The translations under genes and the position numbers were made by a program. From Williamsia herbipolensis (lineage in GTDB: Bacteria; Actinomycetota; Actinomycetes; Mycobacteriales; Mycobacteriaceae), in NCBI RefSeq assembly GCF_000964005.1, contig NZ_JXYP01000014.1, positions 310,001 through 374,000 on the forward strand: 64,000 nt of DNA, in the 5' to 3' direction. Positions 51,467 to 60,075 of this stretch are shown here, in pieces (positions within the stretch are counted from its first letter, which is position 1; each line of letters starts with the position of its first letter). Below the pieces are notes generated by a model. The model was given only the letters and a program-made list of their open reading frames with translations. It searched no databases and was not told the origin of the DNA.

Positions 51467-52654
51467 ATGCGCATCCTGCACACCTCCGACTGGCACATCG
51501 GTCGGACCTTCCACGGCGTCGAGCTCCTCGACGATCAACGCCGTGCGCTGGCAGATCTCGCGCGACTGGTGGCCGACGAGCGCGTCGACGTCGTGGTGGT
51601 GGCGGGCGACGTCTACGACCGGTCGGTGCCCGGATCCGACGCCGTCGAGGTCTACGACGGGGCGCTGCAGGCGATGGCGGCCGCCGGCGCGACGCTCGTC
51701 GTCACCTCCGGCAACCACGACTCGCCGACCCGCCTCGGAGCGGGGTCGTCGTTCGCCGCGGCCGGTGGTCTGCACCTGCGGACCACCGTCGACGCCATCG
51801 ACGAGCCGGTGGTGCTGTCCGACGTCCACGGCGAGGTCGCGGTCTACGGCATCCCGTACCTCGAGCCGGACACCGTCCGTGACCGACTCGGGGTCCCGCA
51901 GGCGCGCAGCCACTCCGAGGTGCTCGCCGCGGCGATGGATCGCGTGCGCGGCCATCTGGCCGGGAGTCCGCGCCGCTCGGTGGTGCTCGCTCACGCGTTC
52001 GTGGTGGGTGCGGTCGCCACGGGGTCGGAGCGGTCCATCGCGGTCGGCGGCGTCGAGACGGTCCCGGTCGACACCTTCGACGGCGTCGACTACGTCGCGC
52101 TGGGCCACCTGCACTCCCCGCAGGTCGTGCGGGAGACCGTGCGCTACAGCGGTTCGCCACTGCCGTACTCGTTCGGCGAGCGCAGTCACACCAAGGCGGT
52201 GACCATCATCGACCTGGGTGCAGACGGGGTCACCGACATCCGCACCGTCGAGCTGGCGCCGGTTCGTGGGCTGAGCTCACTGCGCGGCACCCTCGACGAG
52301 CTCCTCACCTCGCCGCAGCACGAGACCGCGCTCGAGCACTACGTCGAGGCGTCGCTCACCGACGCGGTCCGGCCCGTGGATGCGTTGCGCCGCCTGCGAA
52401 CCCGGTTCCCGCGCGTCGTTCACGTCGAGTGGGATCGCCCGCACTCCGCGGACGGCATCGACTACCGCAGCCGCGTGGTGAACAGGTCCGACACCGAGAT
52501 CGTGCGCTCGTTCGTCAGCGACGTGCGCAGCGCCCCGACGCCCGGCGAGACAGCATTGCTCGATCTCGCGATCCGCGCCGTCGTCGGCGAACCCGAGTCC
52601 GACCACCCGGTCGAGCTGACGCTGTTCGAGCTCGACCCCGGCCTCACCGCATGA
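51467..52654 (+). CDS. sbcD: SbcD, nuclease subunit of SbcCD
   Basis: 395 aa. Mre11-type phosphoesterase with all metal motifs: HTSDWHIG (residues 5-12), VVAGDVYDR, VTSGNHDSPT and ALGHLHSPQ. With SbcC it opens hairpin DNA ends and trims double-strand breaks in an ATP-dependent way. ATG 51467 follows a TACGGT box by 6 bases. The stop overlaps the sbcC ATG. Length is normal for the family. The cap domain at the C-terminus ends in a short hydrophilic tail. Confidence 0.95.
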   Translation: MRILHTSDWHIGRTFHGVELLDDQRRALADLARLVADERVDVVVVAGDVYDRSVPGSDAVEVYDGALQAMAAAGATLVVTSGNHDSPTRLGAGSSFAAAGGLHLRTTVDAIDEPVVLSDVHGEVAVYGIPYLEPDTVRDRLGVPQARSHSEVLAAAMDRVRGHLAGSPRRSVVLAHAFVVGAVATGSERSIAVGGVETVPVDTFDGVDYVALGHLHSPQVVRETVRYSGSPLPYSFGERSHTKAVTIIDLGADGVTDIRTVELAPVRGLSSLRGTLDELLTSPQHETALEHYVEASLTDAVRPVDALRRLRTRFPRVVHVEWDRPHSADGIDYRSRVVNRSDTEIVRSFVSDVRSAPTPGETALLDLAIRAVVGEPESDHPVELTLFELDPGLTA

Positions 52655-55635
52655 GGCTGCACACCCTGCAGATGAGTGCTTTCGGCCCCTTCGCCGAGGA
52701 GGCCGCGGTCGATTTCGACGCCCTCGGGTGCGACGGGTTGTTCCTCCTGCACGGCCAGACCGGGGCGGGCAAGACCACCGTCCTCGACGCGGTCGCGTTC
52801 GCCCTGTTCGGACGCGTTCCGGGTGCACGGGACGAGGATCGGCGGCTGGTGTCCGATCATGCACCGGCCGGCGACATCCCCCTTGTCGTTCTCGAGGCCA
52901 CCATCGGCGGTCGACGTATGCGCGTGTCCCGGTCGCCCGAGCACCGCCGTCGGAAGAAGCGGGGGGAGGGGTTCACGACCGTGCCCGCCGCCGGGACGCT
53001 GGTGTGGCTCGACGGGTCCGGTCCGTCGCTGAGCCGCCTGAGCGACATCGGCGAGGTGATCTCCCGCATCCTCGGGATGAGCGCCGAGCAGTTCTTCCAG
53101 GTGGTTCTGCTGCCGCAGGGGGATTTCGCCCGCTTCCTACGCGCTGCCACCGACGACCGGGAGAAGTTGCTCGAGAAGCTGTTCGAGACCGATCGCTTCA
53201 ACGATCTCGAGGCGTGGCTGCGTGATCGGGCGCGATCGACCCGCGCCGAACGGAGGGATCGCGAACAGACCGTCGACCGGATCGCGGCGCAGATCGCCGG
53301 GCTCGTCGGCGACGAGCAACCGATGGAGGCCGATCCCGACTGGGCGCAGGCCCATCTCGAGGCCGCCCGCGTCGACGCGGCCGACGCCGCCGCCGCACTG
53401 CAGCGAGCCCGGGACTCCGCGCAGACCGCCGACGCCGCGCTCGCCGCCGACACCCGCACGCACGACCTGCAGTCGCGTGCCGCACTCGCCCGCACCCGCC
53501 TCGACGCGCTCGACAGCAGTCGCGAGCTCCTCGACTCCGCGCGCGACGCCCTCGACGCGGCACGGTGCGCCGAGCCGATCCGGCCCCTGATCGACGACCG
53601 CGACCGGGCCCACGCGCTCAGCGCGCGGGCACAGGCGTCGCTCGCCGACGCGACCCGATCACTGGTCGACCTCCCCGAGGGGGCGGGTCTGCTCGGCGAA
53701 CTCTCGTGGCCCCCGGCGCACTCCGACACCGCGACCATCGACGCCCACATCGATCGCTGGTCGGCCGAGTCGGGTCGGCTGGCCCCGATCGCCGAGCGTG
53801 CGCGGCGGCGACCGCAGATCGTGGCCACGATCGACGGGCTCGAGGCCGAGTCGGCGGCCGCGGTCGCGACCCTGGAGGAGATCGACCGCGAGTCGACGTC
53901 GCTGCCGGCCGCACTGGCGGCGGCGCAGGAGGCGGTCGACGCATCCCGGACGATGGGCTCCCGACTGCCCGGCCTGCGGGAGCGGCTGACCGCGGCGCGA
54001 TCGAGACACGCAGCGGCGCAACGTCTTCCCGCGCTCGACGAAGCGCTGACCCGTGCCCGTACCGCCGCGGCGGCGGCCCACGAGCGTCACCTCGCCACGC
54101 GGGAGCGACAGCTGACGCTGCAGCAACGCCGTATCGACGGGATGGCCGCCGAGCTCGCCGGGCGTCTGCGCGCGGGCGAGCACTGCGCGGTGTGCGGTGC
54201 CGTCGAGCACCCGGCTCCCGCGGTCGCGAGCGGCGCCCCGGTGTCGGAGGCGGAACAGATCGACGCGGACTACGCCGAGAAGCAGGCCGCCGACCGCCGC
54301 GCGGTCGCCGTCGATCGACTCGCGACGGCCGAACGGGAACGTGCGGTGGTGGCCGAGGCCTGTCGCGGTGTGACGATCGAGGACGCCGCAGCCGAGGTGG
54401 TCCGGCTCGCCGACGAGGCGGACACCATCGAGACGATCGCCGCGGCCCTCGACGCCCGCATCGCCGCCGCCGATGAGATCGCCTCGTGCGTCGATGATCT
54501 CCGCTCACGCGCCGCCGCGACACGCGAGGCGCAGGCCGGTCGCCGCGAACGCATCGCGACCCTGGGCGCCGACCTCGCCGATCTCGACGCGGAGGTGTCG
54601 GCGGCGACCGACGGCACCGGGACGGTGCACGAGCGTCGCGACCACCTCGCAGCCCTGTGTCGGTCGTCGACCGCGCTGCGGGACGCACGCGTCGCCGCCG
54701 AGCACGCCGACGCCCGGGCGCGGGAGATCACCCGGCGGATCGAGACCCTCGCCGCCGAGGCCGGATTCGTCGACGTCGCGCAGGCCTGTGCGGCCCTGGC
54801 CGATCCGGCGACGGTCACCTCCTGGGACGAGCAGATCCGACAGGCGTCCGCGATCCGCGCGGCCGCGGTGGCGACCCTCGACGACCCGGAGGTGGCCGCG
54901 GCCGCCGCCGGGGACCCCGTCGACCTCGCTCACCGCGCACGGGACCACGAAGCGAGCGCGACGGCACTCGACGCGGCCACGCATCGACACTCGCGCGCCG
55001 CCGACCGCTTCGCCCGACTGCAGGACCTCGCGGCGGGGTACTGGTCGGCGCTGTCGGTGCTCGCTCCGGTGCTCGAACGCGACCGCGAGGTGCAGGGGCT
55101 GGCCGATCTGGTCGCCGGGCGGGGACAGAACTCCCGCCAGATGTCGCTTCGCTCCTACGTGCTGGCGGCCCGACTCGAGGAGGTGCTGGTCGCGGCGTCG
55201 ACACGACTGCGCGAGATGTCCTCGGGGCGGTACGAATTCGCCCACACCGACGCGGCGGCATCGCGCGGACGACGCAGCGGTCTCGGGATCGAGGTGCGCG
55301 ACGAGTACACCGGCGCGGTACGCCCCGCCACGACACTGTCGGGCGGGGAGACGTTCTTCGCATCCCTGGCGCTCGCGTTGGGCCTCGCCGACGTCGTGTC
55401 AGCGGAGTCCGGTGGTCGCGTCCTCGACACCATGTTCATCGACGAGGGCTTCGGCACCCTCGACCCCGAGGCGCTCGATCTCGTGATGCGCGTGCTCGAC
55501 GACCTCCGTTCCGGGGGGCGGGTGGTCGGTGTCGTGAGTCACGTCGACGAGATGAAGGCGCGGATACCCGCGCAACTCCACGTGATCCGCGCCGAGGCCG
55601 GTTCCCGTCTGGCCATGGTGGGCGCGGCGGTCTGA
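52651..55635 (+). CDS. sbcC: SbcC, ATPase/coiled-coil subunit of SbcCD
   Basis: 994 aa SMC/Rad50-like protein. Walker A GQTGAGKTT at 35-43, long Ala/Arg-rich coiled coils from about 190 to 840, a zinc-hook CxxC at Cys512-Cys515 (HCAVCGAVEHP), the signature LSGGETFFASLALALGLADVV and Walker B TMFIDEGFGTLD at the C-terminus. Partners SbcD in nuclease action on hairpins and breaks. ATG 52651 overlaps the sbcD stop (ATGA). The gene is followed by tRNA-Arg after 74 bases. Confidence 0.95.
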   Translation: MRLHTLQMSAFGPFAEEAAVDFDALGCDGLFLLHGQTGAGKTTVLDAVAFALFGRVPGARDEDRRLVSDHAPAGDIPLVVLEATIGGRRMRVSRSPEHRRRKKRGEGFTTVPAAGTLVWLDGSGPSLSRLSDIGEVISRILGMSAEQFFQVVLLPQGDFARFLRAATDDREKLLEKLFETDRFNDLEAWLRDRARSTRAERRDREQTVDRIAAQIAGLVGDEQPMEADPDWAQAHLEAARVDAADAAAALQRARDSAQTADAALAADTRTHDLQSRAALARTRLDALDSSRELLDSARDALDAARCAEPIRPLIDDRDRAHALSARAQASLADATRSLVDLPEGAGLLGELSWPPAHSDTATIDAHIDRWSAESGRLAPIAERARRRPQIVATIDGLEAESAAAVATLEEIDRESTSLPAALAAAQEAVDASRTMGSRLPGLRERLTAARSRHAAAQRLPALDEALTRARTAAAAAHERHLATRERQLTLQQRRIDGMAAELAGRLRAGEHCAVCGAVEHPAPAVASGAPVSEAEQIDADYAEKQAADRRAVAVDRLATAERERAVVAEACRGVTIEDAAAEVVRLADEADTIETIAAALDARIAAADEIASCVDDLRSRAAATREAQAGRRERIATLGADLADLDAEVSAATDGTGTVHERRDHLAALCRSSTALRDARVAAEHADARAREITRRIETLAAEAGFVDVAQACAALADPATVTSWDEQIRQASAIRAAAVATLDDPEVAAAAAGDPVDLAHRARDHEASATALDAATHRHSRAADRFARLQDLAAGYWSALSVLAPVLERDREVQGLADLVAGRGQNSRQMSLRSYVLAARLEEVLVAASTRLREMSSGRYEFAHTDAAASRGRRSGLGIEVRDEYTGAVRPATTLSGGETFFASLALALGLADVVSAESGGRVLDTMFIDEGFGTLDPEALDLVMRVLDDLRSGGRVVGVVSHVDEMKARIPAQLHVIRAEAGSRLAMVGAAV

Positions 55636-55663
55636 CCCGTCGTCGCACTCCCCACCACCGACT

Positions 55664-55693
55664 TTGGGGGCGGGGTCGCCGGTGCGATAGTCT
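55664..55693 (+). promoter_or_regulatory. Candidate promoter of tRNA-Arg
   Basis: TTGGGG (55664-55669), 18 bases, TAGTCT (55688-55693), then 16 bases to the mature 5' end. The -35 is poor. Confidence 0.4.
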
Positions 55694-55709
55694 TTCCCTC
55701 GCCCATCGA

Positions 55710-55785
55710 GCCCCCGTAGCTCAGGGGATAGAGCGTCCGCCTCCGGAGCGGAAGGCCGCAGGTTCGAATCCTGCCGGGGGCACCA
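55710..55785 (+). tRNA. tRNA-Arg (anticodon CCG)
   Basis: 76 bases with all arms. The acceptor pairs GCCCCCG with CGGGGGC, the D-loop contains AGCTCAGGGGATAGAGC, the anticodon stem TCCGC/GCGGA encloses the loop CTCCGGA (anticodon CCG), and the T-arm is GCAGGTTCGAATCCTGC. The terminal CCA is encoded at 55783-55785. It reads CGG, a common Arg codon at this base composition, and in M. tuberculosis a tRNA-Arg also stands near argS. It lies between sbcC and the glycosyltransferase gene. Confidence 0.97.
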
Positions 55786-55821
55786 CACATCTCTCGCCCT
55801 GCGGTCGTATGCCGGCGAATC

Positions 55822-55827
55822 TAGGCT
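55822..55827 (+). promoter_or_regulatory. -10 element TAGGCT of the glycosyltransferase gene
   Basis: TAGGCT ends 6 bases before ATG 55834, suggesting a leaderless start. Confidence 0.5.
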
Positions 55828-55833
55828 CGTCCC

Positions 55834-57126
55834 ATGAGAATGCTGCTGTCCTTCTACGGCAGTCGAGGTGACGTGCAGCCGGGCCTGTGCCTGGGACTCG
55901 AACTCCTCCGCCGCGGCCACGACGTCGAGATGGCGTTGCCCCCCAATTACGTCGCCGACGCCGCGGGCATGGGCCTACGGGCCCACCCGGTGGGACTCGA
56001 CAGCGAGTCGTACTGGGAGTCCGACCGCGCGCGGCGCATCCTGTCGACCGGCAATCCCGTCACGAAATTCCGTCTGGCGCAGGCGCAGGTCCGCGAGGGG
56101 TTCGCCCGATTCGACGCCGACCTCGTGGCACTCGTGCGCGACCTGGCGGACAGCAAGGCCCTCGACGGTCTCATCAGCGGACCGCTGGGCCAGGACCGCG
56201 TCGCCGATCTCGCCGAGTACCTCGACGTCGAGATGGCCACGGTGCGACTGTGTGCGATGTCGGAGAACGGTGCGATCTGTGCCGTCCCGACCCGTCACCG
56301 GCTGCCGCCGGTGGTGAACCGGGCGTCGTGGCGTCTGGTGGACACCCTCACGTGGACCTTCTCACGGTCGTCGCAGAACCGGTTCCGTGCGTCGCTGGGG
56401 CTGCCGGCGGCGTCGCAGTCGATGCCCGAGCGCCTGCGGCGGTCGAACACGCTGCAGATTCAGGCCTACGACGCCGCGCTGTTCCCGGGCCTGGCCGCGG
56501 AATGGGACGACCGCAAACCCGTCGTCGGCTTCTTTGACCTCCCGGCCGGCAGGCGCCCTGCCGGCGACACCCCGTCGGGCGACGACGGTCTCGACGGCTG
56601 GCTGAACGGGGGAGCGCCGCCGGTGCTGATCGCCTTCGGCAGTGCGCCCGTCGGCGACCCCGAGGCGGTACACCGTGCCGTCGCCGAGGCCACACGCCGG
56701 GAGGGGGTGCGCGCGCTGGTGGGTGTCGCTGGCCGACCCGTCGGCGTCGATCCCGACAACCCGCACCTCTTCGTCGCCGGCCGGCTCGACCATCCCACCG
56801 TGCTGCCCCGACTCGCCGCCGCGGTGCATCACGGCGGTGCGGGCACCACCGCGGCCACCCTGCGTGCGGGCCTGCCGACGATGGTCTGCGCGGCCGGCGC
56901 CGACCAGGCCCACTGGGGTGCACAGATCACCCGGCTCGGTGTGGGGACGGCGACCAGGCTGTCGGGGCTCGACGCCGACACACTGGCCGCGGGGCTGCGG
57001 GTGCTGGCCGATCCGGCCACGGTGGGGCGCGCACGCGCTCTCCGCACGCAACTGACCGCACCGACCGTCGCGGTGAACGATGCCGCGAAACGCATCGAGT
57101 CGGCGTTCACCCGCATCGCGGTGTGA
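55834..57126 (+). CDS. GT1/GT28-type glycosyltransferase
   Basis: 430 aa two-domain GT-B enzyme. The N-terminus LLSFYGSRGDVQPGLCLGLELLRRGHDVEMALP is the lipid/sterol UDP-glycosyltransferase signature, and the donor-binding motif in the C-terminal half is VHHGGAGTTAATLRAGLP. Actinobacterial relatives add rhamnose or talose-type sugars to glycopeptidolipids or glucosylate sterols and phenolics. The acceptor is not deducible. It starts leaderlessly after the tRNA-Arg and ends in a hairpin at 57157 before the convergent mycolate methyltransferase gene. Confidence 0.88.
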   Translation: MRMLLSFYGSRGDVQPGLCLGLELLRRGHDVEMALPPNYVADAAGMGLRAHPVGLDSESYWESDRARRILSTGNPVTKFRLAQAQVREGFARFDADLVALVRDLADSKALDGLISGPLGQDRVADLAEYLDVEMATVRLCAMSENGAICAVPTRHRLPPVVNRASWRLVDTLTWTFSRSSQNRFRASLGLPAASQSMPERLRRSNTLQIQAYDAALFPGLAAEWDDRKPVVGFFDLPAGRRPAGDTPSGDDGLDGWLNGGAPPVLIAFGSAPVGDPEAVHRAVAEATRREGVRALVGVAGRPVGVDPDNPHLFVAGRLDHPTVLPRLAAAVHHGGAGTTAATLRAGLPTMVCAAGADQAHWGAQITRLGVGTATRLSGLDADTLAAGLRVLADPATVGRARALRTQLTAPTVAVNDAAKRIESAFTRIAV

Positions 57127-57156
57127 GACGCCGACTCGATGGTCGCGCTGTTCTCG

Positions 57157-57172
57157 GGCGGTTCTCACCGCC
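57157..57172. terminator. Hairpin between convergent glycosyltransferase and methyltransferase genes
   Basis: GGCGGT-TCTC-ACCGCC, a 6-bp stem with a 4-base loop, sits 30 bases after the glycosyltransferase stop. A perfect palindrome GGGTGATCACCC follows at 57173-57184 and covers the methyltransferase stop. Confidence 0.5.
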
Positions 57173-57178
57173 GGGTGA

Positions 57179-58048
57179 TCACCCCTTGACGCAGGTGAAC
57201 TGCATGACGTCGATCATGTCCTTGCGGAACGACGCGGCGCAGCCGCTCAAGTACTTGACGTAGGTGTTGTAGTTCGCGCGGCCGCACAGGGCGATGGCCT
57301 CGTCGCGGTGCTCGCCGAGAGCCTTGCTCCACGCGTCGAGGGTGCGCGCGTAGTGCAACTGCAGCGGCTGGATCTTCTCGACGGTGAAACCGGCGGCGGT
57401 GGCGCCGTCGGTGACCTGCTTGGGCAGCGGGAGCTGTCCGCCGGGGAAGATCTCGGTCGCGATGAAGCGCAGGAACGCGAAATCGTCCTTGCTGATCTTG
57501 TTGCCGGTCTCGTGGTGGTGCGAGAGGCCGTAGGCGGTGATGGTGTGGAGCAGCATCTTGCCGTCGTCGGGCAGCGCGTTGTACGCGAAGTTGAAGAACT
57601 GCTCGTAGCGCTCGAAACGGAAGTGCTCGAACGCGCCGATGCTGACGATGCGGTCGACCTTGCCGTCGAACTCCTCCCAGCCCTGCAGGCGGATGTCGCC
57701 CGAGAGACCGGTCTCGGCGGCCTTGGCCTCGACGAGCTTCTTGACGTGGCCGTACTGGTTCTTGCTCAGCGTCAGGCCGATCACGTTGACGCCGTACTTC
57801 TCCATGGCGCGCAGCGCGGTGGCACCCCAGCCGCAGCCGACGTCGAGGAGGGTCATCCCGGGCTCGAGGCCCAGCTTGCCCAGCGACAGGTCGATCTTCG
57901 CGAGCTGTGCCTCGTTCAGCGACATGTCCTCGCGCTCGAAGTACGCACAGCTGTAGGTGCGGGACTCGTCGAGGAAGAGGGCGAAGAAATCGTCGCTCAG
58001 GTCGTAGTGGGCCTGAACGTCCTCGAAGAACGGTGTTTCAGTGGTCAC
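57179..58048 (-). CDS. Cyclopropane/mycolic acid methyltransferase (CMAS family)
   Basis: 289 aa, the usual length of mycobacterial CmaA/MmaA/PcaA enzymes. Key features: HYDLSDDFFALFLDESRTYSCAYF at the N-terminus, SAM motif LLDVGCGWGATALRAM, SIGAFEHFRFERYEQFF and the C-terminal KYLSGCAASFRKDMIDV. It adds a methylene or methyl group from SAM to an unsaturated meromycolyl chain or phospholipid. Which reaction cannot be told from sequence. GTG 58048 has GAAAGAGG upstream; an in-frame GTG at 58075 is less likely. The HadAB-like gene lies upstream on the same strand. Confidence 0.93.
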   Translation of the reverse strand: MTTETPFFEDVQAHYDLSDDFFALFLDESRTYSCAYFEREDMSLNEAQLAKIDLSLGKLGLEPGMTLLDVGCGWGATALRAMEKYGVNVIGLTLSKNQYGHVKKLVEAKAAETGLSGDIRLQGWEEFDGKVDRIVSIGAFEHFRFERYEQFFNFAYNALPDDGKMLLHTITAYGLSHHHETGNKISKDDFAFLRFIATEIFPGGQLPLPKQVTDGATAAGFTVEKIQPLQLHYARTLDAWSKALGEHRDEAIALCGRANYNTYVKYLSGCAASFRKDMIDVMQFTCVKG

Positions 58049-58134
58049 AGGTGAACCTCTTTCGTGTGCTCGCACCAGCGAGGAGCCAGTGGTCGTGTGG
58101 TGCCCACACTTCGGTGGGCTCGATCGGTGATTGC

Positions 58135-58158
58135 GCGCCGGCGTGATGACACCGGCGC
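58135..58158 (-). terminator. Hairpin downstream of the HadAB-like gene
   Basis: A 9-bp stem with one mismatch (GCGCCGGCG with CACCGGCGC) and a 6-base loop, 6 bases after the dehydratase stop on the leftward strand. It separates that gene from the methyltransferase gene. No T tract. Confidence 0.5.
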
Positions 58159-58163
58159 CGCGG

Positions 58164-59183
58164 TCATCTCAGCGCCACCGTGGCGGTTGCGCGACCGAAG
58201 ATCCGCTTGCCCCGGAAGGTCGCACCGAGCGCGATCGTAGCCGTCCTCGCCTCGTCGTCCAGCGATTTGACGCGTCCAGTGTATTCGACCTCGGCGGGGG
58301 CATCCTCGGCGACGTAGGCGATTCCGGTGAACCGCACACGATAATCGCGAACGGCTGTCGGATCTCCCACCCACCCGGTGACGAACGACGATCCGATGCC
58401 CATCGTCAGCATCCCGTGCGCGGCGCAGGTGTCGAGTCCCACGACACCCGCTGCCCGCTCGCTCCAGTGGATGGGGTTCCAGTCGGCGGAGATGCCCGCG
58501 TAGTTCACCAGGTCACCGCGGCGGAGGGTCACGGTCTTCGGCGGCAGCACATCGCCCACGGAGACATCCTCGAACCGCGGCACGGCTGCGTCGAGATCGT
58601 GGTCCCAGGTGCCGATCGGTGGGGTGGGAACCCCGTCGATCTCCTGCCAGCCGGTCGTCGTGGGCGGCGAGAAGTCGCCCATCATCACATCGGAGAGCGC
58701 GGCGGCGAGTTCGGGTTCGGCGTGCGCACCGCGCCGACCCGCCGCGGTGGTCAGGAGCGTGGCGACGAGCTCGCCACTGTCGTTGATCAGCAGCCCCTCG
58801 ACGATGATCGTGTCGCCGCCGGCCTTCTGACGGATGGGCGTCAGTCCCATGGTCAGCGAGAGACGGTCGCCGGCGTGCATGGGCCGGTGGTAGGTGAACA
58901 CCTGGTCGGTCTGGACGAACGCGCTGGTGTCGTACTCGAGCAGCACGTTGTCGAGCAGCCAGTTCAGACCGCTGCCGGCGAGGCGGGCGGTGAAGGTCAG
59001 GGGCGCGACCAGGCCGCTGTGTCCGCGGTCGGCGGCGGCCTTCTCGTCCCAGTGGACGATGTGGCCGTCCTTCATCGAGCGGGCGAACTCCCGGATCTCC
59101 TCGCGACCGATCTGATAGTGGTCGTCGGGCCGGTAGTACTGCGTCCAGTCACGATCTTCGGAGCTGACGTCCTCGGGCTTCAC
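58164..59183 (-). CDS. Fused HadA/HadB-type 3-hydroxyacyl dehydratase
   Basis: 339 aa double hot-dog protein. The N-terminal half (YYRPDDHYQIGREEIREFARSM and APLTFTARLAG) is HadA/FAS1-like; the C-terminal half is MaoC-like with the hydratase motif YAGISADWNPIHW, whose Asp and His are catalytic. Mycobacterial FAS-II uses separate HadA and HadB; here both halves lie in one chain. It would dehydrate 3-hydroxyacyl-ACP or -CoA in mycolate elongation or fatty-acid cycling. GTG 59183 follows GAGGAG at optimal spacing. The mycolate methyltransferase downstream supports an envelope-lipid role. Confidence 0.88.
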   Translation of the reverse strand: MKPEDVSSEDRDWTQYYRPDDHYQIGREEIREFARSMKDGHIVHWDEKAAADRGHSGLVAPLTFTARLAGSGLNWLLDNVLLEYDTSAFVQTDQVFTYHRPMHAGDRLSLTMGLTPIRQKAGGDTIIVEGLLINDSGELVATLLTTAAGRRGAHAEPELAAALSDVMMGDFSPPTTTGWQEIDGVPTPPIGTWDHDLDAAVPRFEDVSVGDVLPPKTVTLRRGDLVNYAGISADWNPIHWSERAAGVVGLDTCAAHGMLTMGIGSSFVTGWVGDPTAVRDYRVRFTGIAYVAEDAPAEVEYTGRVKSLDDEARTATIALGATFRGKRIFGRATATVALR

Positions 59184-59235
59184 GATCTCCTCTGTGGGTG
59201 GCGATCACTTGTGATGGGTCGAGAATCGCCGATCA

Positions 59236-59298
59236 TCGTCGCACGCGACCGCGGGCGGCGACGATCGTGTGCGACGCGCGTCCGCGTGCGGTCGCGTG
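59236..59298 (-). promoter_or_regulatory. Overlapping alternative stems upstream of the HadAB-like gene
   Basis: CACGCGACCGC (59242-59252) pairs perfectly with GCGGTCGCGTG (59288-59298). An alternative 8-bp stem uses CGTCGCAC (59237-59244) and GTGCGACG (59269-59276), sharing bases with the first, so only one can form. The region lies between the DUF305 gene stop and the dehydratase start on the leftward strand; terminator or leader control are both possible. Confidence 0.45.
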
Positions 59299-59300
59299 GC

Positions 59301-60071
59301 TCAGTTCATCGACAGCGGTGCGACGCCGCGTTCGGTCAGCATCGCCGTCATCGTCTGCGCCTCGTTCTCCTGCGTGTTGATCATCTGCTGCGCCAGGGTC
59401 CGTACGTAGTCCTGCGAGACGTGCCCGGGATCGGCCGCGTACTCCATCATGGGCAGGCCGCCCTGGTGGTGTCGCAGCATCAGTTGCAGGAAGTAGGCGT
59501 CGAGCGCGGTCCCGCTCATGGTCCGCAGCCGGCTCATCTCACTCGCCGTCGCCATGCCCGGCATGAGCGGCGTCGTGGTCCCGTTGCCCGCGGTCATCGT
59601 CATCGGGCCCGACATCGATCCACCCGACATGGCCCCACCCGACATGGAGTGGTGATCCGCCATCCAGTCCATCGCCGTCGACGGGTTGTCCAGCGGGTAG
59701 CCCCACCGGGTCAGCCACGACTGCATCTGGCCGATCTGGTTGGTCTGCTGGGTGAGGATGTCGTAGGCCAGCGACCGCACCTGCGGATCGGATCCCTTGC
59801 TCAGGGCGATCGTCGCCATCTCCACGCCCTGGGAATGATGGGTCGACATGTCCTGGGCGAAACCGACCGCCGCGGAGTTCGAGGCGGGTGTGGCGTCGGA
59901 GCCGGTGCTCGAGTCCACCGTCCGACCGACCACCAGGCCGAGACCCACGCCGATCAGCAGCAGCGCCACCCCGCCGAGCACGAGCAGGGCCGGGAGCTGC
60001 CTGCGCAGCGACGATCGCCGGTCGGGTTCGCTGTCGGTGTCGTGTGCGGCGAGGGTCGTGTCGGTGCTCAT
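59301..60071 (-). CDS. DUF305 protein with Met-rich insert
   Basis: 256 aa. One N-terminal anchor helix (LLVLGGVALLLIGVGLGLVVG, residues 30-50), then a ferritin-like DUF305 four-helix domain with DMSTHHSQGVEMA and MLRHHQGGLPMME His pairs. Between the halves is a Met/Ser/Gly-rich stretch (residues 134-173) with repeats of MSGG, resembling Met-rich Cu(I)-binding motifs. DUF305 proteins, such as cyanobacterial CopM, can bind copper outside the membrane. It starts 4 bases after the DUF3105 gene, so they are co-expressed. A copper role is inference. Confidence 0.85.
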   Translation of the reverse strand: MSTDTTLAAHDTDSEPDRRSSLRRQLPALLVLGGVALLLIGVGLGLVVGRTVDSSTGSDATPASNSAAVGFAQDMSTHHSQGVEMATIALSKGSDPQVRSLAYDILTQQTNQIGQMQSWLTRWGYPLDNPSTAMDWMADHHSMSGGAMSGGSMSGPMTMTAGNGTTTPLMPGMATASEMSRLRTMSGTALDAYFLQLMLRHHQGGLPMMEYAADPGHVSQDYVRTLAQQMINTQENEAQTMTAMLTERGVAPLSMN

Positions 60072-60075
60072 GACC

